A stretch of 64,000 nucleotides of DNA, taken from contig NZ_CP150227.1 of the NCBI RefSeq assembly GCF_037971845.1, forward strand, positions 1,054,001-1,118,000. Direction: 5' to 3'. The notes beneath the pieces are model-generated. The model saw only the letters and a program-made list of their open reading frames with translations. It was not told the origin of the DNA and ran no database searches. Below are positions 7,578-16,917 of the stretch, in pieces. This DNA is from Paenibacillus sp. FSL R5-0766. Lineage in GTDB: Bacteria > Bacillota > Bacilli > Paenibacillales > Paenibacillaceae. Position 1 is the first letter of the stretch. Every line of letters begins with the position of its first letter. Both the position numbers and the translations under genes were made by a program.

Positions 7578-9899
7578 ATGATTGATACGAAAAAAAGATT
7601 TCTGGGACCGGAACATGTAGATCTGTTAAATGGTGTGTTCCAAACATCACAAGAGGTGGGGGAGCGTTACCTGTTATCGCTGGATATTGATCGATTCCTG
7701 GCTCCATGCTTCGAAGCTCATGGTTTACCTGCCCGAAAAGAGCGTTACGCGGGTTGGGAGGCACGTACCATCAGCGGACATTCCCTCGGACATTATCTGT
7801 CTGCCCTGGCTGTGACGTATCAGGCAACCGGGAATATCACGTTAAAAGAAAGACTGGATTATGCTGTCACTGAACTGGCGAGAATACAGCAAACCACGGG
7901 GAGCGGGTATATCGGTGGTTTGTCCGAAGAACCTTTCCACATGGCTTTTCGAGCAGAGAATATCGGTGGATTCAATATCGGTGAATACTGGGTTCCCTGG
8001 TACAGTGTGCACAAAATCTATCGCGGCCTAATTGATGCCCATAAACTCACTGGCAACGGACAGGCACTTGATGTAGTTACTCGATTTGCAGACTGGGCGG
8101 TCGAAGGTTTGCTCCCGATGACAGAAGAACAGATGCAGACGATGCTTCAAAGTGAACACGGGGGCATGAATGAAGTATTCGCACACTTGTATGGTATTAC
8201 CGGTAAAGCCTTATATCTTGAGATCGCTAATAAGTTCACCCATCAATTGATCCTGAGACCCTTGGAGCACAAACAGGACGATCTTCAAGGCAAACACGCC
8301 AATACGCAGATTCCCAAAGTGATCGGTGCAGCCGAAATCTACAATCAGGACCATACTCATGAGAGTTATCGGACAGCGGCAGAGTTTTTCTGGAACACCA
8401 CGGTGCATTATCGTTCTTATGTATTTGGTGCGACGAGCATTTCGGAGCATTACGAAGCAAAGGGTATGGAGAGTCTTGGCATCAAAACAGGAGAGAGCTG
8501 TTGTACTCACAACATGTTACATCTAACGAAGCAACTCTTTGCCTGGAATCATGATAGCGCCTACATGGACTATTATGAAAACGCCATCTATAATCACATC
8601 CTCGGCACGCAGGACCCCGATACGGGGAACAAAACATATTTTGCATCAACGCTGCAAGGCCACTACAAAATCTATGGTACTCACGATACCGCTTGGTGGT
8701 GCTGCACAGGATCAGGCATGGAGAACCCGGGCAAATATGCCGAGGCGATTTATTTTGAGGATGAACAGGACCTGTACGTCAACCTGTATATCGCTTCCCA
8801 ATTGGATTGGGCGTCACAGGGATTATCCCTGAAGCTTGAAACCGACTTTCCTTATTCGGAAAAGGTGACCCTGACGATCACCGGAGGCAGCGCCTCGGCC
8901 CATCTAAGATTACGTGTGCCCTCGTGGCTGCAAGAGCCAATGACGGCAACAGTTAACGGGGATACGGAACATCCGTATACACGGATGGAACCCGGCTATC
9001 TTTCCATCGACCGCACATGGACAGCGGGCGATGTCATCACAATCACACTGCCGATGTCGCTTCGCCAGTACACCTCGCGTGATGATGCCCATAAGGTGGC
9101 ATTCCTGTACGGGCCAATCGTACTCGCCGGTGCGCTAGGGAGCGAGGGGCTTCCAGAGGACACGATTGTGGACGAAACAGCGCTGAATCCCAAGACTGCA
9201 CCTGTGCCTGTGATCTGGACGAAGCAGGAGGATGTACGAGAGTGGATCAAGGTTGTAGATGCAGATACGTTAACATTTGAACTTAGCAAGGAGGTCACTT
9301 CCACGGGCGAAGCTGTGAAGCTGATTCCGTTCTATGATGTGCATCATCAATTTTATACCGTGTACTGGCCGTTTAACGATGAAGGAGATGCGTTGGAGAA
9401 AGAGTTGAACGATATCACGATCGACAGGGTTCAGGCTGACGGTCAGCAGGATGAGATTGGACATCAACTGGATAGCAACTGCCGTGGGGAGCACCACAAC
9501 GGTTCAACCACAGATGGCCGTAAAAAGCTGCATATGTGGCGAGAGGCTTATGGCGTCAGTGGGGCTTACTTCAGTTACCAACTGGCAGTGGATCGTGAGG
9601 CAACCAATTATCTATGTGTGGCCTATTGGGGCGGAGATCATTCCCCGTTTGAACGGGAAGGTACGTTATATGACAGACAATTCAGCATTACCGTGGATGG
9701 AACCGTCATCGGAGAGCAACGAATTCATATGAACAAAATCGGCGAAGTGTTCTATGTGACCTACGATATTCCTGAGACGATTACATCAGGCAAAGATAGC
9801 ATTACGGTAATGTTCCAGGCGAAGGGTGACAATGGCTGTGCCGGGAAAGTTGTAGAGGTACGCACCACGCGAAGCAAACCGGAATCCATCTTTTCGTGA
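7578..9899 (+). CDS. glycoside hydrolase family 127 (beta-L-arabinofuranosidase-like)
   Basis: 773 residues from the ATG at 7578, nine bases after AGGAG; an in-frame GTG at 7569 overlaps the ribosome site. The protein is a GH127/DUF1680 (alpha/alpha)6-barrel followed by beta domains. The zinc/catalytic residues known for the family are seen: the GES-C-CTHNM motif (Glu and Cys) and the double Cys in WWCCTGSGMENPGKYAE. There is no signal peptide, so it acts in the cytoplasm on imported arabino-oligosaccharides or related furanosides (exact specificity inferred from family). Its divergent AraC regulator suggests substrate induction. The C-terminal 150 residues are a further beta-rich domain. Confidence 0.88.
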   Translation: MIDTKKRFLGPEHVDLLNGVFQTSQEVGERYLLSLDIDRFLAPCFEAHGLPARKERYAGWEARTISGHSLGHYLSALAVTYQATGNITLKERLDYAVTELARIQQTTGSGYIGGLSEEPFHMAFRAENIGGFNIGEYWVPWYSVHKIYRGLIDAHKLTGNGQALDVVTRFADWAVEGLLPMTEEQMQTMLQSEHGGMNEVFAHLYGITGKALYLEIANKFTHQLILRPLEHKQDDLQGKHANTQIPKVIGAAEIYNQDHTHESYRTAAEFFWNTTVHYRSYVFGATSISEHYEAKGMESLGIKTGESCCTHNMLHLTKQLFAWNHDSAYMDYYENAIYNHILGTQDPDTGNKTYFASTLQGHYKIYGTHDTAWWCCTGSGMENPGKYAEAIYFEDEQDLYVNLYIASQLDWASQGLSLKLETDFPYSEKVTLTITGGSASAHLRLRVPSWLQEPMTATVNGDTEHPYTRMEPGYLSIDRTWTAGDVITITLPMSLRQYTSRDDAHKVAFLYGPIVLAGALGSEGLPEDTIVDETALNPKTAPVPVIWTKQEDVREWIKVVDADTLTFELSKEVTSTGEAVKLIPFYDVHHQFYTVYWPFNDEGDALEKELNDITIDRVQADGQQDEIGHQLDSNCRGEHHNGSTTDGRKKLHMWREAYGVSGAYFSYQLAVDREATNYLCVAYWGGDHSPFEREGTLYDRQFSITVDGTVIGEQRIHMNKIGEVFYVTYDIPETITSGKDSITVMFQAKGDNGCAGKVVEVRTTRSKPESIFS

Positions 9900-9982
9900 T
9901 AACAGGCATGGTGTGAAAAGGCGAAAAACACAATGTTATAATGAAAATAAATTACGGTTAGTTGGAAGAGGAGGTTGGAAGT

Positions 9983-10227
9983 GTGGCAAAACCCGATAAT
10001 AAAGGTACTTATAACTTTCAGGATTGGTTAACTTGGGAGGGGGCATGGGAATTAATTAACGGCAAAGCTTTTGATATGTCGCCAGTACCCACTTCATCGC
10101 ACCAGTTTATTGTGGGTCCCGTCATCTATATACAGAACAGGAAACGATTCAATCCGTGTTGTATCCTGAACTGGAGGTTCCGCTTCAGCATTTGTTCAGG
10201 CTAAGCTCGCACGACATTAATATATAA
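9983..10227 (+). pseudogene. Uma2-family (DUF820) nuclease remnant, internally deleted and frameshifted
   Basis: From a GTG at 9983 with GAGGAGG upstream, the first ~45 codons match the Uma2 N-terminus (FQDWLTWEG-AWELINGKAFDMSPVPTSSHQFIVG). The frame then loses similarity. From 10141 another frame reads ETIQSVLYPELEVPLQHLF, the typical Uma2 C-terminal signature (FPELEVxLxxLF), ending at TAA 10225-10227. The central ~100 residues, with the PD-(D/E)XK catalytic core, are missing. A deletion plus frame change therefore inactivated the gene. A -10-like TATAAT lies upstream and a strong terminator downstream. Confidence 0.75.
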
Positions 10228-10233
10228 ACAGAT

Positions 10234-10272
10234 CAAAAGCTTGTCCCTCGATTGATGAGGGGCAAGCTTTTG
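10234..10272 (+). terminator. strong intrinsic terminator after the Uma2 remnant
   Basis: CAAAAGCTTGTCCCTC pairs with GAGGGGCAAGCTTTTG around a 7-nt loop. It is a near-perfect 16-bp stem with a T-rich 3' arm. Confidence 0.8.
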
Positions 10273-10321
10273 TTGTGATATGCTTTTGGAGGAAACATCA
10301 CCGTTTTAACGAAGTTGAACA

Positions 10322-11284
10322 TTAATTAAGATACATCTTCACCAGGTTAAGCAGCTCTTGTTCCGTGACATGGCCCTCCCACACGGAGACGGTATATCCA
10401 TAGGTCTGACCTGTTTTTGCATCCTGGTCCACCCAGTTTATTCCTGAAGGAGAGCCATCAGAGTCCTTTGTAAAGATCATTTCAGTGCCCTTCACGGTAA
10501 ACTTTTCTTTGATCAGATCAAGTTGATCGTCCCAGTAGGAGGTAGCTGTTCCATGTCCTACACCGTAATTTACAGTCGTCACCGCTATTTTTTTATCCCC
10601 CTGCTTGTAAAAGCTGCGGATATGGCGGAAATCGTCAGCGAATTCAATCGGCATCATTGCATAGTCCGCATTGGACGCCAGGGCTTTCTGGCGTAGTTTC
10701 TCTGCAATATCGGCCTCTTCTTCCGAGGTCAGGGGTTTCACATCCGTGATCGGTGACATGAAGGCTTCGGCCCATTCAAACGTGTAATCCCCTTCGATTT
10801 TATCCAATAGCTTAATATCTGAGTTGTTAACCTTTTTACGAAGGTCTGCTGCATTTTGGAAAATAAAAGGGGTAAAACGCATATCCAATTGATGGTCAGG
10901 GTTGTGTGATGCGACATAAATGAGCATGGCGGTTCCTTTATCCAACTTATCATAAGCCTGATTTGCTATGCTGATCCGCTTGCGTTCTTCGTCTGAATAA
11001 TTGGCTATAGCAGGAGCCTCTGATATTGATTTTTCCTGATAGACGACCTCTCCATGACTGTTCTTCAATGAATGATACTTCACTGCTGCAAAACCAGACG
11101 ATACCGTCAGCAGCATGCCAGCCAGCACCAATAAACTCACTTTATATTTCACGTAGAATCTCTCCTTTGGTTTGGATTCAGATTGTAGCCTGTGCATCAC
11201 GCTACTCGTCAGATCCGTCTTGAAATTCGGTGTGTTATGAAAAAGTTCTCTCAGATCCTGATCGTTGTTGTACTCCGTTTTCAC
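10322..11284 (-). CDS. membrane regulator paired with ECF sigma factor (putative anti-sigma)
   Basis: 320 residues from a GTG at 11284, nine bases after AAAGGAG. The start overlaps the 3' end of the sigma gene by about 50 bp. A cytoplasmic N-terminus (~55 residues) is followed by one membrane helix (VSLLVLAGMLLTVSSGFAAV) and a large extracytoplasmic domain with no motif I recognise. Position downstream of an ECF sigma gene and single-span topology point to an anti-sigma factor. The zinc-binding HxxxCxxC anti-sigma motif is absent, so the call rests mainly on context. Confidence 0.65.
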   Translation of the reverse strand: MKTEYNNDQDLRELFHNTPNFKTDLTSSVMHRLQSESKPKERFYVKYKVSLLVLAGMLLTVSSGFAAVKYHSLKNSHGEVVYQEKSISEAPAIANYSDEERKRISIANQAYDKLDKGTAMLIYVASHNPDHQLDMRFTPFIFQNAADLRKKVNNSDIKLLDKIEGDYTFEWAEAFMSPITDVKPLTSEEEADIAEKLRQKALASNADYAMMPIEFADDFRHIRSFYKQGDKKIAVTTVNYGVGHGTATSYWDDQLDLIKEKFTVKGTEMIFTKDSDGSPSGINWVDQDAKTGQTYGYTVSVWEGHVTEQELLNLVKMYLN

Positions 11285-11834
11285 GGGGATCATCTCCTTT
11301 CGCCAGTGCGTAATAGGTACGGAATTTGGCTGCGGTACGCTCATATTTTTTCCGCAGACTTGGACTGTTCCGCTGAAGAATCTGACTAATCTCCTCATAG
11401 CTTTTATCCTCCACACATCTTAGAATCAACAGATTGCGTTCCTCAGCGGATAATCTCGACATCGCCTTCAGCACATATTCATCGAAATAGTTCGCTTCAA
11501 TTGCCAGATCCACATGTGCATTCTCCTGATCTTTGCGGTAGAAGAGGGGAAGGTATCTTGTTAGCTTTCGTTTGCGTATGACATCAATGCACTGGTTATA
11601 GGCGATTTTGTATAGCCAGGCTTCCAGGGATAGGTCGGGTTTAAACTTGTCAAGTGAGCGATAGGCTTTGAGAAATACCTCTTGTCCACTGTCCTCAGCC
11701 TCTGTGCGGTGTCCCAGCATGTGATAACAGTAGCGAAAGATCGGTTTTTCATATCGTTGCACAATGATCTCGAATTTCTCTGTCCGCCCTTTTAGCACCT
11801 CAACAACGATCTGATGTATGTATGAATAATCCAT
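11235..11834 (-). CDS. ECF-type RNA polymerase sigma factor
   Basis: 199 residues. Region 2 is clear (EIIVQRYEKPIFRYCYHMLGHRTEAEDSGQEVFLKAYRSLDKF, about 22-65). Region 4 follows as a helix-turn-helix (LSAEERNLLILRCVEDKSYEEISQILQRNSPSLRKKYERTAAKF). The start ATG follows a GGGGGTG ribosome site. The gene overlaps the downstream membrane regulator, so the two are co-expressed. The stimulus is unknown. Confidence 0.9.
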   Translation of the reverse strand: MDYSYIHQIVVEVLKGRTEKFEIIVQRYEKPIFRYCYHMLGHRTEAEDSGQEVFLKAYRSLDKFKPDLSLEAWLYKIAYNQCIDVIRKRKLTRYLPLFYRKDQENAHVDLAIEANYFDEYVLKAMSRLSAEERNLLILRCVEDKSYEEISQILQRNSPSLRKKYERTAAKFRTYYALAKGDDPRENGVQQRSGSERTFS

Positions 11835-12209
11835 TGGTTTAGTTTCACCCCCTTACACTCCTTACTACGTATCACCTATCAGCGAATGTGACAGTTGAGT
11901 ATAAATAGATAGATACAGCTGTATGAAAAATGACACGCCCGCCAAATTTTCACGTATTACCGGATAACTTTTCTTTTTCTCCCACCGATGGTTCCACATA
12001 AACGGATCAATTTCCAGAGGTTACAAAATCGGTTCCACGTTGTCCCTGAAAATATGAAATGGGATAAGCCCAAACCACGTATATTATGAGTATCCCAATA
12101 TCCAATCATATCCACCTGAGAGCGTTAACATCATGTACAATAAGAATAAGTTGAACAGGAAAATTACGACATGAAGCACCAATATATAACATGAAAGGAG
12201 GTCGGATGA
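11835..12209. other. 375-bp divergent intergenic region, no gene seen
   Basis: Lies between the ECF sigma gene (leftward) and the XpaC-like operon (rightward) and must hold both promoters. A TGGGATA ... TATCCCA inverted pair occurs around 12059-12096. I could not assign a convincing -35/-10 pair or small gene. Confidence 0.4.
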
Positions 12210-12947
12210 TTGAACATGATCAAGTACATAAAATTATTGGGATTAATCCTCGGTATTGTGGCTGTGAATGTTTTGGCATTCTCACCCGGCTTCATCGGGC
12301 TGAATTTCGAGGAGGGTGCATTCACAACTGCACTATCCGTTACCCTTCTGTTTGGCAGTGCAATGGCACTCCTATATGGGAGTTACACCTTGCTGTTCAG
12401 ACAACCGGTAGTCCTGCCCGTGAAGCATATTGAAACGCATGAAGATTATGTGGAAGCCTTATCTTTTTATAGACGCATTAAAGTGCTCGAAGAAGATATT
12501 ACGCTGGGGTTGTCCCAACTTAGTCGAATGAAAAAGAAAAAAGAAACCCTCCTGAATGTGCTTCATCAACGGTTTGATCCAGGAGAACTGAGCTACAAGA
12601 AATTTGCTTCGGTCACACTGGAAGTGGAGAAGCTGTTATACCTGAACATCCGCAGTGTGTTGAACCGGTTGAATGTATTTGATGAAGCTGACTATGCCAA
12701 CATGATGAAATCCAAATCCTCCACACTTCCCCAGAAGCTTTTTCAGGAAAAAACCAAGGTATACAACGATTATCTGTCTTATGTGAAAAATGCATTACAC
12801 ACCAATGAGGAAATCTTGCTCAAGCTCGATCAGTTGTTACTGGAGATTTCACGCCTCGACAGCTTTGAAGCCGGAGATATTGAACAGATGCCTTGTATGC
12901 AGGAGATTGATCAGTTAATCAAGCACACCAAATTATACAGACAGTGA
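12210..12947 (+). CDS. XpaC-like membrane/coiled-coil protein
   Basis: 245 residues starting at TTG 12210, seven bases after AAAGGAGGT. Two hydrophobic segments near the N-terminus (about 7-27 and 41-62) are followed by a charged, helical cytoplasmic part (FYRRIKVLEEDITLGLSQLSRMKKKKE). This matches the shape of the XpaC/'5-bromo-4-chloroindolyl phosphate hydrolysis' family, which is often encoded with TelA-type proteins in Bacillales. The family name reflects a screening phenotype, not a proven enzyme. It is the first gene of an operon with a VWA protein and a TelA protein. Confidence 0.6.
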   Translation: MNMIKYIKLLGLILGIVAVNVLAFSPGFIGLNFEEGAFTTALSVTLLFGSAMALLYGSYTLLFRQPVVLPVKHIETHEDYVEALSFYRRIKVLEEDITLGLSQLSRMKKKKETLLNVLHQRFDPGELSYKKFASVTLEVEKLLYLNIRSVLNRLNVFDEADYANMMKSKSSTLPQKLFQEKTKVYNDYLSYVKNALHTNEEILLKLDQLLLEISRLDSFEAGDIEQMPCMQEIDQLIKHTKLYRQ

Positions 12948-12959
12948 GGGGTTGCTCGT

Positions 12960-14648
12960 ATGGCCAAGAAGGGAAAGTTTTTTTTCATATCAATCGTGAT
13001 GCTGGTACTCGTATTTGGTCTGGTCTATGCAGGAATTACACTAACATCGAACTTTGGCAAGTCGACCACACAGGTGAGCACAGAGAATGCAGGTAAGGAA
13101 CTGGGGAAACTGTACGCGGACATTGCGCCAGCGACGGCGGAACCGGTCAAAGGACAGATTGATCTCGACCCGGTCGATGTGGCAGAATCACTGCCGGATA
13201 TCTCCAAATTCGCAATTGCTGTAGAGAATACAACAAATGATTACGTCGAAATCTTCTCTTCCACAGAGAAGTCGGGCAGCGGGGTAGACGGCTGGTTAAC
13301 CGAAGTGGGCGAGGAGTTCAACAAAGCTAATATTACCATTGGTGGAAAACAGGTGTCGGTCAAAATTCGCAACATTGCCTCTGGTACGGCCACCGATTAT
13401 ATCAAGTCTGGTAAGTATATGCCGGATGCATTCACACCTTCCAATGAACTATGGGGCGAGATGGTTGAGGCCAGTGGGGTGAAGACAGAGATGGTATCCG
13501 AGCGATTGGTCGGGAACGTTCCGGGTATTGTTATTTCCAAAGCGAAATATGATGCACTAGTTGATACGTACGGCTCCGTTAATGTAAAAACCGTAACCGA
13601 AGCCATTGCCAACAATGAACTCGCGATGGGATATACCGATCCATTTGCCAGCTCCACAGGACTTAATTTCCTGGTGACTGCACTGAATACGTATGACAGC
13701 GCCAACCCGCTTGGCGAGAAGGCCATTGAAGGGTTCGAAAAATTCCAGACGAATGTACCGTTTACAGCATCGACAACGATTCAGATGCGGGAAGCTGCCA
13801 AGTCAGGCAGACTGGATGCCTTTGTACTCGAATACCAGACGTATGTGAATACCGCTGATCTGAAGAGTGGATACGTTTTTACACCATTTGGTGTGAGACA
13901 TGATAGCCCGCTGTATGCATTGGGACAATTGCCGCAGAACAAAAAGGAGATCATCCAGAAGTTTGCGGAATTCGTAACCCAGGCGAAGTACCAACAATCG
14001 GCGGAGGAGTTCGGTTTCAACGGGTTACAGGATTACAAATCCGAACTGGCTACTGTGGATGGCGGCACGTTGCTGTCTGCACAGAAAGTATGGAAAGAGA
14101 AGAAGAATGGCAGTAAACCTATTGCTGCCGTGTTCGTGACAGACGTGTCTGGAAGCATGGACGGCGAACCGCTTAACCGACTGAAGGAGTCTTTGCGCAA
14201 AGGTCAGAAGTACCTGGGCACCGAGAACAGTATTGGATTGGTTTCTTACTCCAGCGGGGTAACCGTGAACCTGCCGATTGCCAAGTATGATACGAACCAG
14301 CAGTCCATGTTTGTCGGAACAGTTGATAGTCTACAAGCTGGCGGCGGTACGGCGACCTTTGACGGGATCGTGGTAGCAATGAAGATGCTGGAAGATTATA
14401 TGGCTGCTAATCCAAACGTGAAGCCGCTGATCTTTGTCCTGAGTGATGGCGAGACCAACGAAGGTCATACCCTGAAAGATATTCGGGATTTGGTTGAGAC
14501 GTACAAAGTGCCAATCTATACGATTGGATACAACGCGGACATCAAGGCTTTGGAGAGTATCTCCAGCATTAACGAGGCTGCAAGCATCAATGCCGATACC
14601 GACGATGTCGTGTACAAGATTGGTAACCTGTTTAACGTACAGATGTAA
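12960..14648 (+). CDS. substrate-binding-like / von Willebrand factor A protein
   Basis: 562 residues. One N-terminal membrane segment or signal (about 7-27) is followed by a periplasmic-binding-protein-like region (about 80-370). The C-terminal VWA domain (about 388-562) has a complete MIDAS: DVSGSMDG, a Thr in GGGTATFDG, and SDGETNEG. The domain combination suggests extracytoplasmic sensing or metal-dependent protein binding. It begins 12 bp after the XpaC-like gene. The gene is followed by a repeat element and then telA, so the three form one transcription unit. The function of this operon type (possibly envelope or oxyanion stress) is inference. Confidence 0.8.
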   Translation: MAKKGKFFFISIVMLVLVFGLVYAGITLTSNFGKSTTQVSTENAGKELGKLYADIAPATAEPVKGQIDLDPVDVAESLPDISKFAIAVENTTNDYVEIFSSTEKSGSGVDGWLTEVGEEFNKANITIGGKQVSVKIRNIASGTATDYIKSGKYMPDAFTPSNELWGEMVEASGVKTEMVSERLVGNVPGIVISKAKYDALVDTYGSVNVKTVTEAIANNELAMGYTDPFASSTGLNFLVTALNTYDSANPLGEKAIEGFEKFQTNVPFTASTTIQMREAAKSGRLDAFVLEYQTYVNTADLKSGYVFTPFGVRHDSPLYALGQLPQNKKEIIQKFAEFVTQAKYQQSAEEFGFNGLQDYKSELATVDGGTLLSAQKVWKEKKNGSKPIAAVFVTDVSGSMDGEPLNRLKESLRKGQKYLGTENSIGLVSYSSGVTVNLPIAKYDTNQQSMFVGTVDSLQAGGGTATFDGIVVAMKMLEDYMAANPNVKPLIFVLSDGETNEGHTLKDIRDLVETYKVPIYTIGYNADIKALESISSINEAASINADTDDVVYKIGNLFNVQM

Positions 14649-14654
14649 ATTTAT

Positions 14655-14870
14655 TAACACGAAGACGTAGAGTGCAGAACCGATCTGAAGAAGCATAGCG
14701 TTCGCCTAAAAGCTTTCTGAAAGAAAGCTGCTTCGGAAGCATACGCTATCACCAGATTTCAACCGATTAATGAGGAAAATGAAGAAATCTGGGGATAACA
14801 GCGATCGGAGGATGGTACTGCAATCGGAGTCACTCGCGTGGAGTATCAATCATTTTACAGCACGTATCTA
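14655..14870 (+). repeat. interspersed repeat, copy C (inside VWA-telA operon)
   Basis: Shares the AAAAGCTTTCTGAAAGAAAGC hairpin, GGAAGCATACGC, ATCACCAGATTT and AAATCTGGGGATAACAGCGATCGG blocks with the other copies. The terminal TATATAAG/CTTATATA ends are eroded, so the boundaries are approximate. The right end lies just upstream of the telA ribosome site. Confidence 0.75.
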
Positions 14871-14885
14871 AAGGGGGAACTGTAG

Positions 14886-16025
14886 ATGTCATTTTCAATG
14901 GAAATACCAAGCCAGAAGGAAATTCAGAAGGTGATCGAAGAAGAGGTGAAACCCGTGCCCGCCGAGGTCGCGGAGCTTCAACAAGTGGCAAATGCCAACG
15001 TAGAGATGATCATGACACTGGATCTCGAATCCCTGGAGAAGCGCAAAGAGATTTTGCAATCCATTGACGGCTTTGGCATGAACACGATGAGATCCTCTTC
15101 TGAGAAAAACGCCTTGCTTCAAGTCTCCGTTGGACATCTGTCCAAGACGGGAGACGAGGGCGGTCAGGTCGCCAAAGGTTTGACCGAGCTGCATATGCAA
15201 CTGAAGGATCTCGACCCAAGCGTGGTCGACTTTGCCAAGACTGGTTTCCTCGGGAAATTGTTCAATCCGCTTCGCGCCTATTTCCTGAAATACCAGAAGG
15301 CGGATGCAGTTATTGCTGACATCGTAACTTCTTTGGATAAAGGCAGATCCACCCTGCGTAACGATAATACAACCTTGGAGATTGAACAGCAGAACCTGCG
15401 GGAACTCACCAAACGACTGCAAAAGGAGATTCAGCTTGGCGTGCTCATGGATGAGTCCATCGATGCGCAGATTGAAGCCGCCAAGGTCCGCAATGAGGAC
15501 CCCGAGAAAGTTCGTTTTATTACGGAAGAAGTATTGTTCCCGCTCCGTCAGCGGGTCATGGATCTGCAGCAGATGCTGGTTGTGAACCAGCAGGGCATCA
15601 TGGCGATTGAAGTGGTGATCCGCAACAACAAGGAACTGATCCGAGGCGTAGACCGGGCGAAGAATGTAACGATCTCGGCATTGAAGATTGCCGTTACAGT
15701 AGCGAGTGCTTTGTATAATCAGAAGATTGTATTGCAGAAGATTGAGTTGCTGAACCAGACAACCAACGATCTGATCGCCGGAACATCCAAGATGCTCAAG
15801 GATCAGGGGATTGCCATTCAGAAGCAAGCATATGAGGCTAGCATCTCCGTGGATACGATGAAACAGGCGTTTACCGATGTGTTGTCAGCACTCGATTCAA
15901 TCAGTCTTTATAAGCAGGAAGCTCTGCCAAGAATGCGTGAGACGATTAACCAGTTCCGTGAACTCGCGGATACCGGCGAGCAGCAGATTCAGCGGTTGGA
16001 GAAAGGGCAGAAGCTGGGGCTGTGA
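14886..16025 (+). CDS. TelA/KlaA-family toxic anion resistance-like protein
   Basis: 379 residues of almost continuous alpha-helix and coiled coil, without signal peptide or membrane segments. The sequence pattern of the TelA family (PF05816) is recognisable in FLGKLFNPLRAYFLKYQKADAVIADIVTSLDKGRSTLRNDN and in the later NQQGIMAIEVVIRNNKELIRGVDRAKNVTISAL block. Length agrees with Bacillus YaaN (about 385). It is the last gene of the XpaC-like/VWA operon and ends at a terminator. The family was named for tellurite resistance but its molecular role is poorly defined. Confidence 0.85.
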   Translation: MSFSMEIPSQKEIQKVIEEEVKPVPAEVAELQQVANANVEMIMTLDLESLEKRKEILQSIDGFGMNTMRSSSEKNALLQVSVGHLSKTGDEGGQVAKGLTELHMQLKDLDPSVVDFAKTGFLGKLFNPLRAYFLKYQKADAVIADIVTSLDKGRSTLRNDNTTLEIEQQNLRELTKRLQKEIQLGVLMDESIDAQIEAAKVRNEDPEKVRFITEEVLFPLRQRVMDLQQMLVVNQQGIMAIEVVIRNNKELIRGVDRAKNVTISALKIAVTVASALYNQKIVLQKIELLNQTTNDLIAGTSKMLKDQGIAIQKQAYEASISVDTMKQAFTDVLSALDSISLYKQEALPRMRETINQFRELADTGEQQIQRLEKGQKLGL

Positions 16026-16080
16026 TCAGGAGAGTGCAATAAATTTTACGTATTAGATTGTTATCATAATTCATAATTAG

Positions 16081-16125
16081 AAAAAGCAACCGTTTTTCAT
16101 TAAATATGAGGAACGGTCGCTTTTT
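16081..16125. terminator. terminator after telA
   Basis: AAAAAGCAACCGTT pairs with AACGGTCGCTTTTT. The A-run on one side and T-run on the other make it usable in both directions, serving telA and the converging secreted-protein gene. Confidence 0.8.
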
Positions 16126-16146
16126 GGGCTTCTTTGAAGATTGGTA

Positions 16147-16761
16147 CTAATGTAGATACCCGATATTCCGTGCATAAGGGTATATCTGCTGCTCGTATTG
16201 GTCAAGTAGAACGCCAGCCGCACGTACTTTGGCACGACCTTGTTGCAGTATCTTAGAATTCACTTTGTTTTTAGAAACGGCTTGTTTGTACAACAGGTAT
16301 CCTTCCAGCTGAAGGTAGCTTCCCTTGACATAATAGGCATGTATTTTCTTAAGTTCAGGATTGGAAGGTTTGATTTGTTTTAACATGGAGACCGTTTTTG
16401 TATAATTAGGGATCACCGTATTCGTAAGTTTGAGGTACATGGACTTGCGATTGGTTGAATTCACCTCACCTCCCACACTACCCAACGTGTCGATTGCTTT
16501 ATTCTCATAAGGTACCAGACGAGATATTTGTTCAAGGTATTTTTCGAATTCCTTTTGAGCTTTAGTGAGCTCCTGTTCGGCATCATCTAATTCTAATTCG
16601 TCCATAAGTTCTTCGTGCAAATAATCATCTTCACTATAACTCTGATCTGAATATGTAGAGGTTGCTACTTTGGCTGCATTGGCAGAAGCGGCTGGAGAGA
16701 GAAACACTCCGCCAAGCAAAACAAAACTGGTAATCAATGATATAATCCACGACTTCTTCAA
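16147..16761 (-). CDS. secreted small protein, paralogue of the gene at 34.6-35.2 kb
   Basis: About 204 residues from TTG at 16761; an upstream ATG at 16773 touches the GGAGG, and the paralogue also begins KKSWI. A signal peptide (LKKSWIISLITSFVLLGGVF...) leads to an acidic Tyr/Asp/Glu-rich stretch. The conserved C-terminal helical domain follows, with STNRKSMYLKLTNTVIPNYT, VSMLKQIKPSNPELKKIH and KGSYLQLEGYLLYKQAV. The same signature is repeated almost word for word in the second copy about 18 kb away. I do not recognise the family; it is probably an exported or wall-associated protein. Confidence 0.7.
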   Translation of the reverse strand: MKKSWIISLITSFVLLGGVFLSPAASANAAKVATSTYSDQSYSEDDYLHEELMDELELDDAEQELTKAQKEFEKYLEQISRLVPYENKAIDTLGSVGGEVNSTNRKSMYLKLTNTVIPNYTKTVSMLKQIKPSNPELKKIHAYYVKGSYLQLEGYLLYKQAVSKNKVNSKILQQGRAKVRAAGVLLDQYEQQIYPYARNIGYLH

Positions 16762-16917
16762 ATGTAATGTCATCCTCCTTTTGTTTGTATTCCAATGGAT
16801 AATCTAACATATCAATACCAGAAAATTACAGGAATGTCTTTACAAAATTATGGTGATAAACCTTTCTTAAAATCCCTCTCAATGACGATGCTGTATGGTG
16901 TATGACGATTTGAATGT

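Noticed and set aside
14895..15827. 310-codon open frame antisense to telA
   Set aside because: It lies wholly opposite a well-supported coding gene, has no ribosome site, and its composition (Gln/His/Leu-rich) is typical of a complementary-strand shadow.
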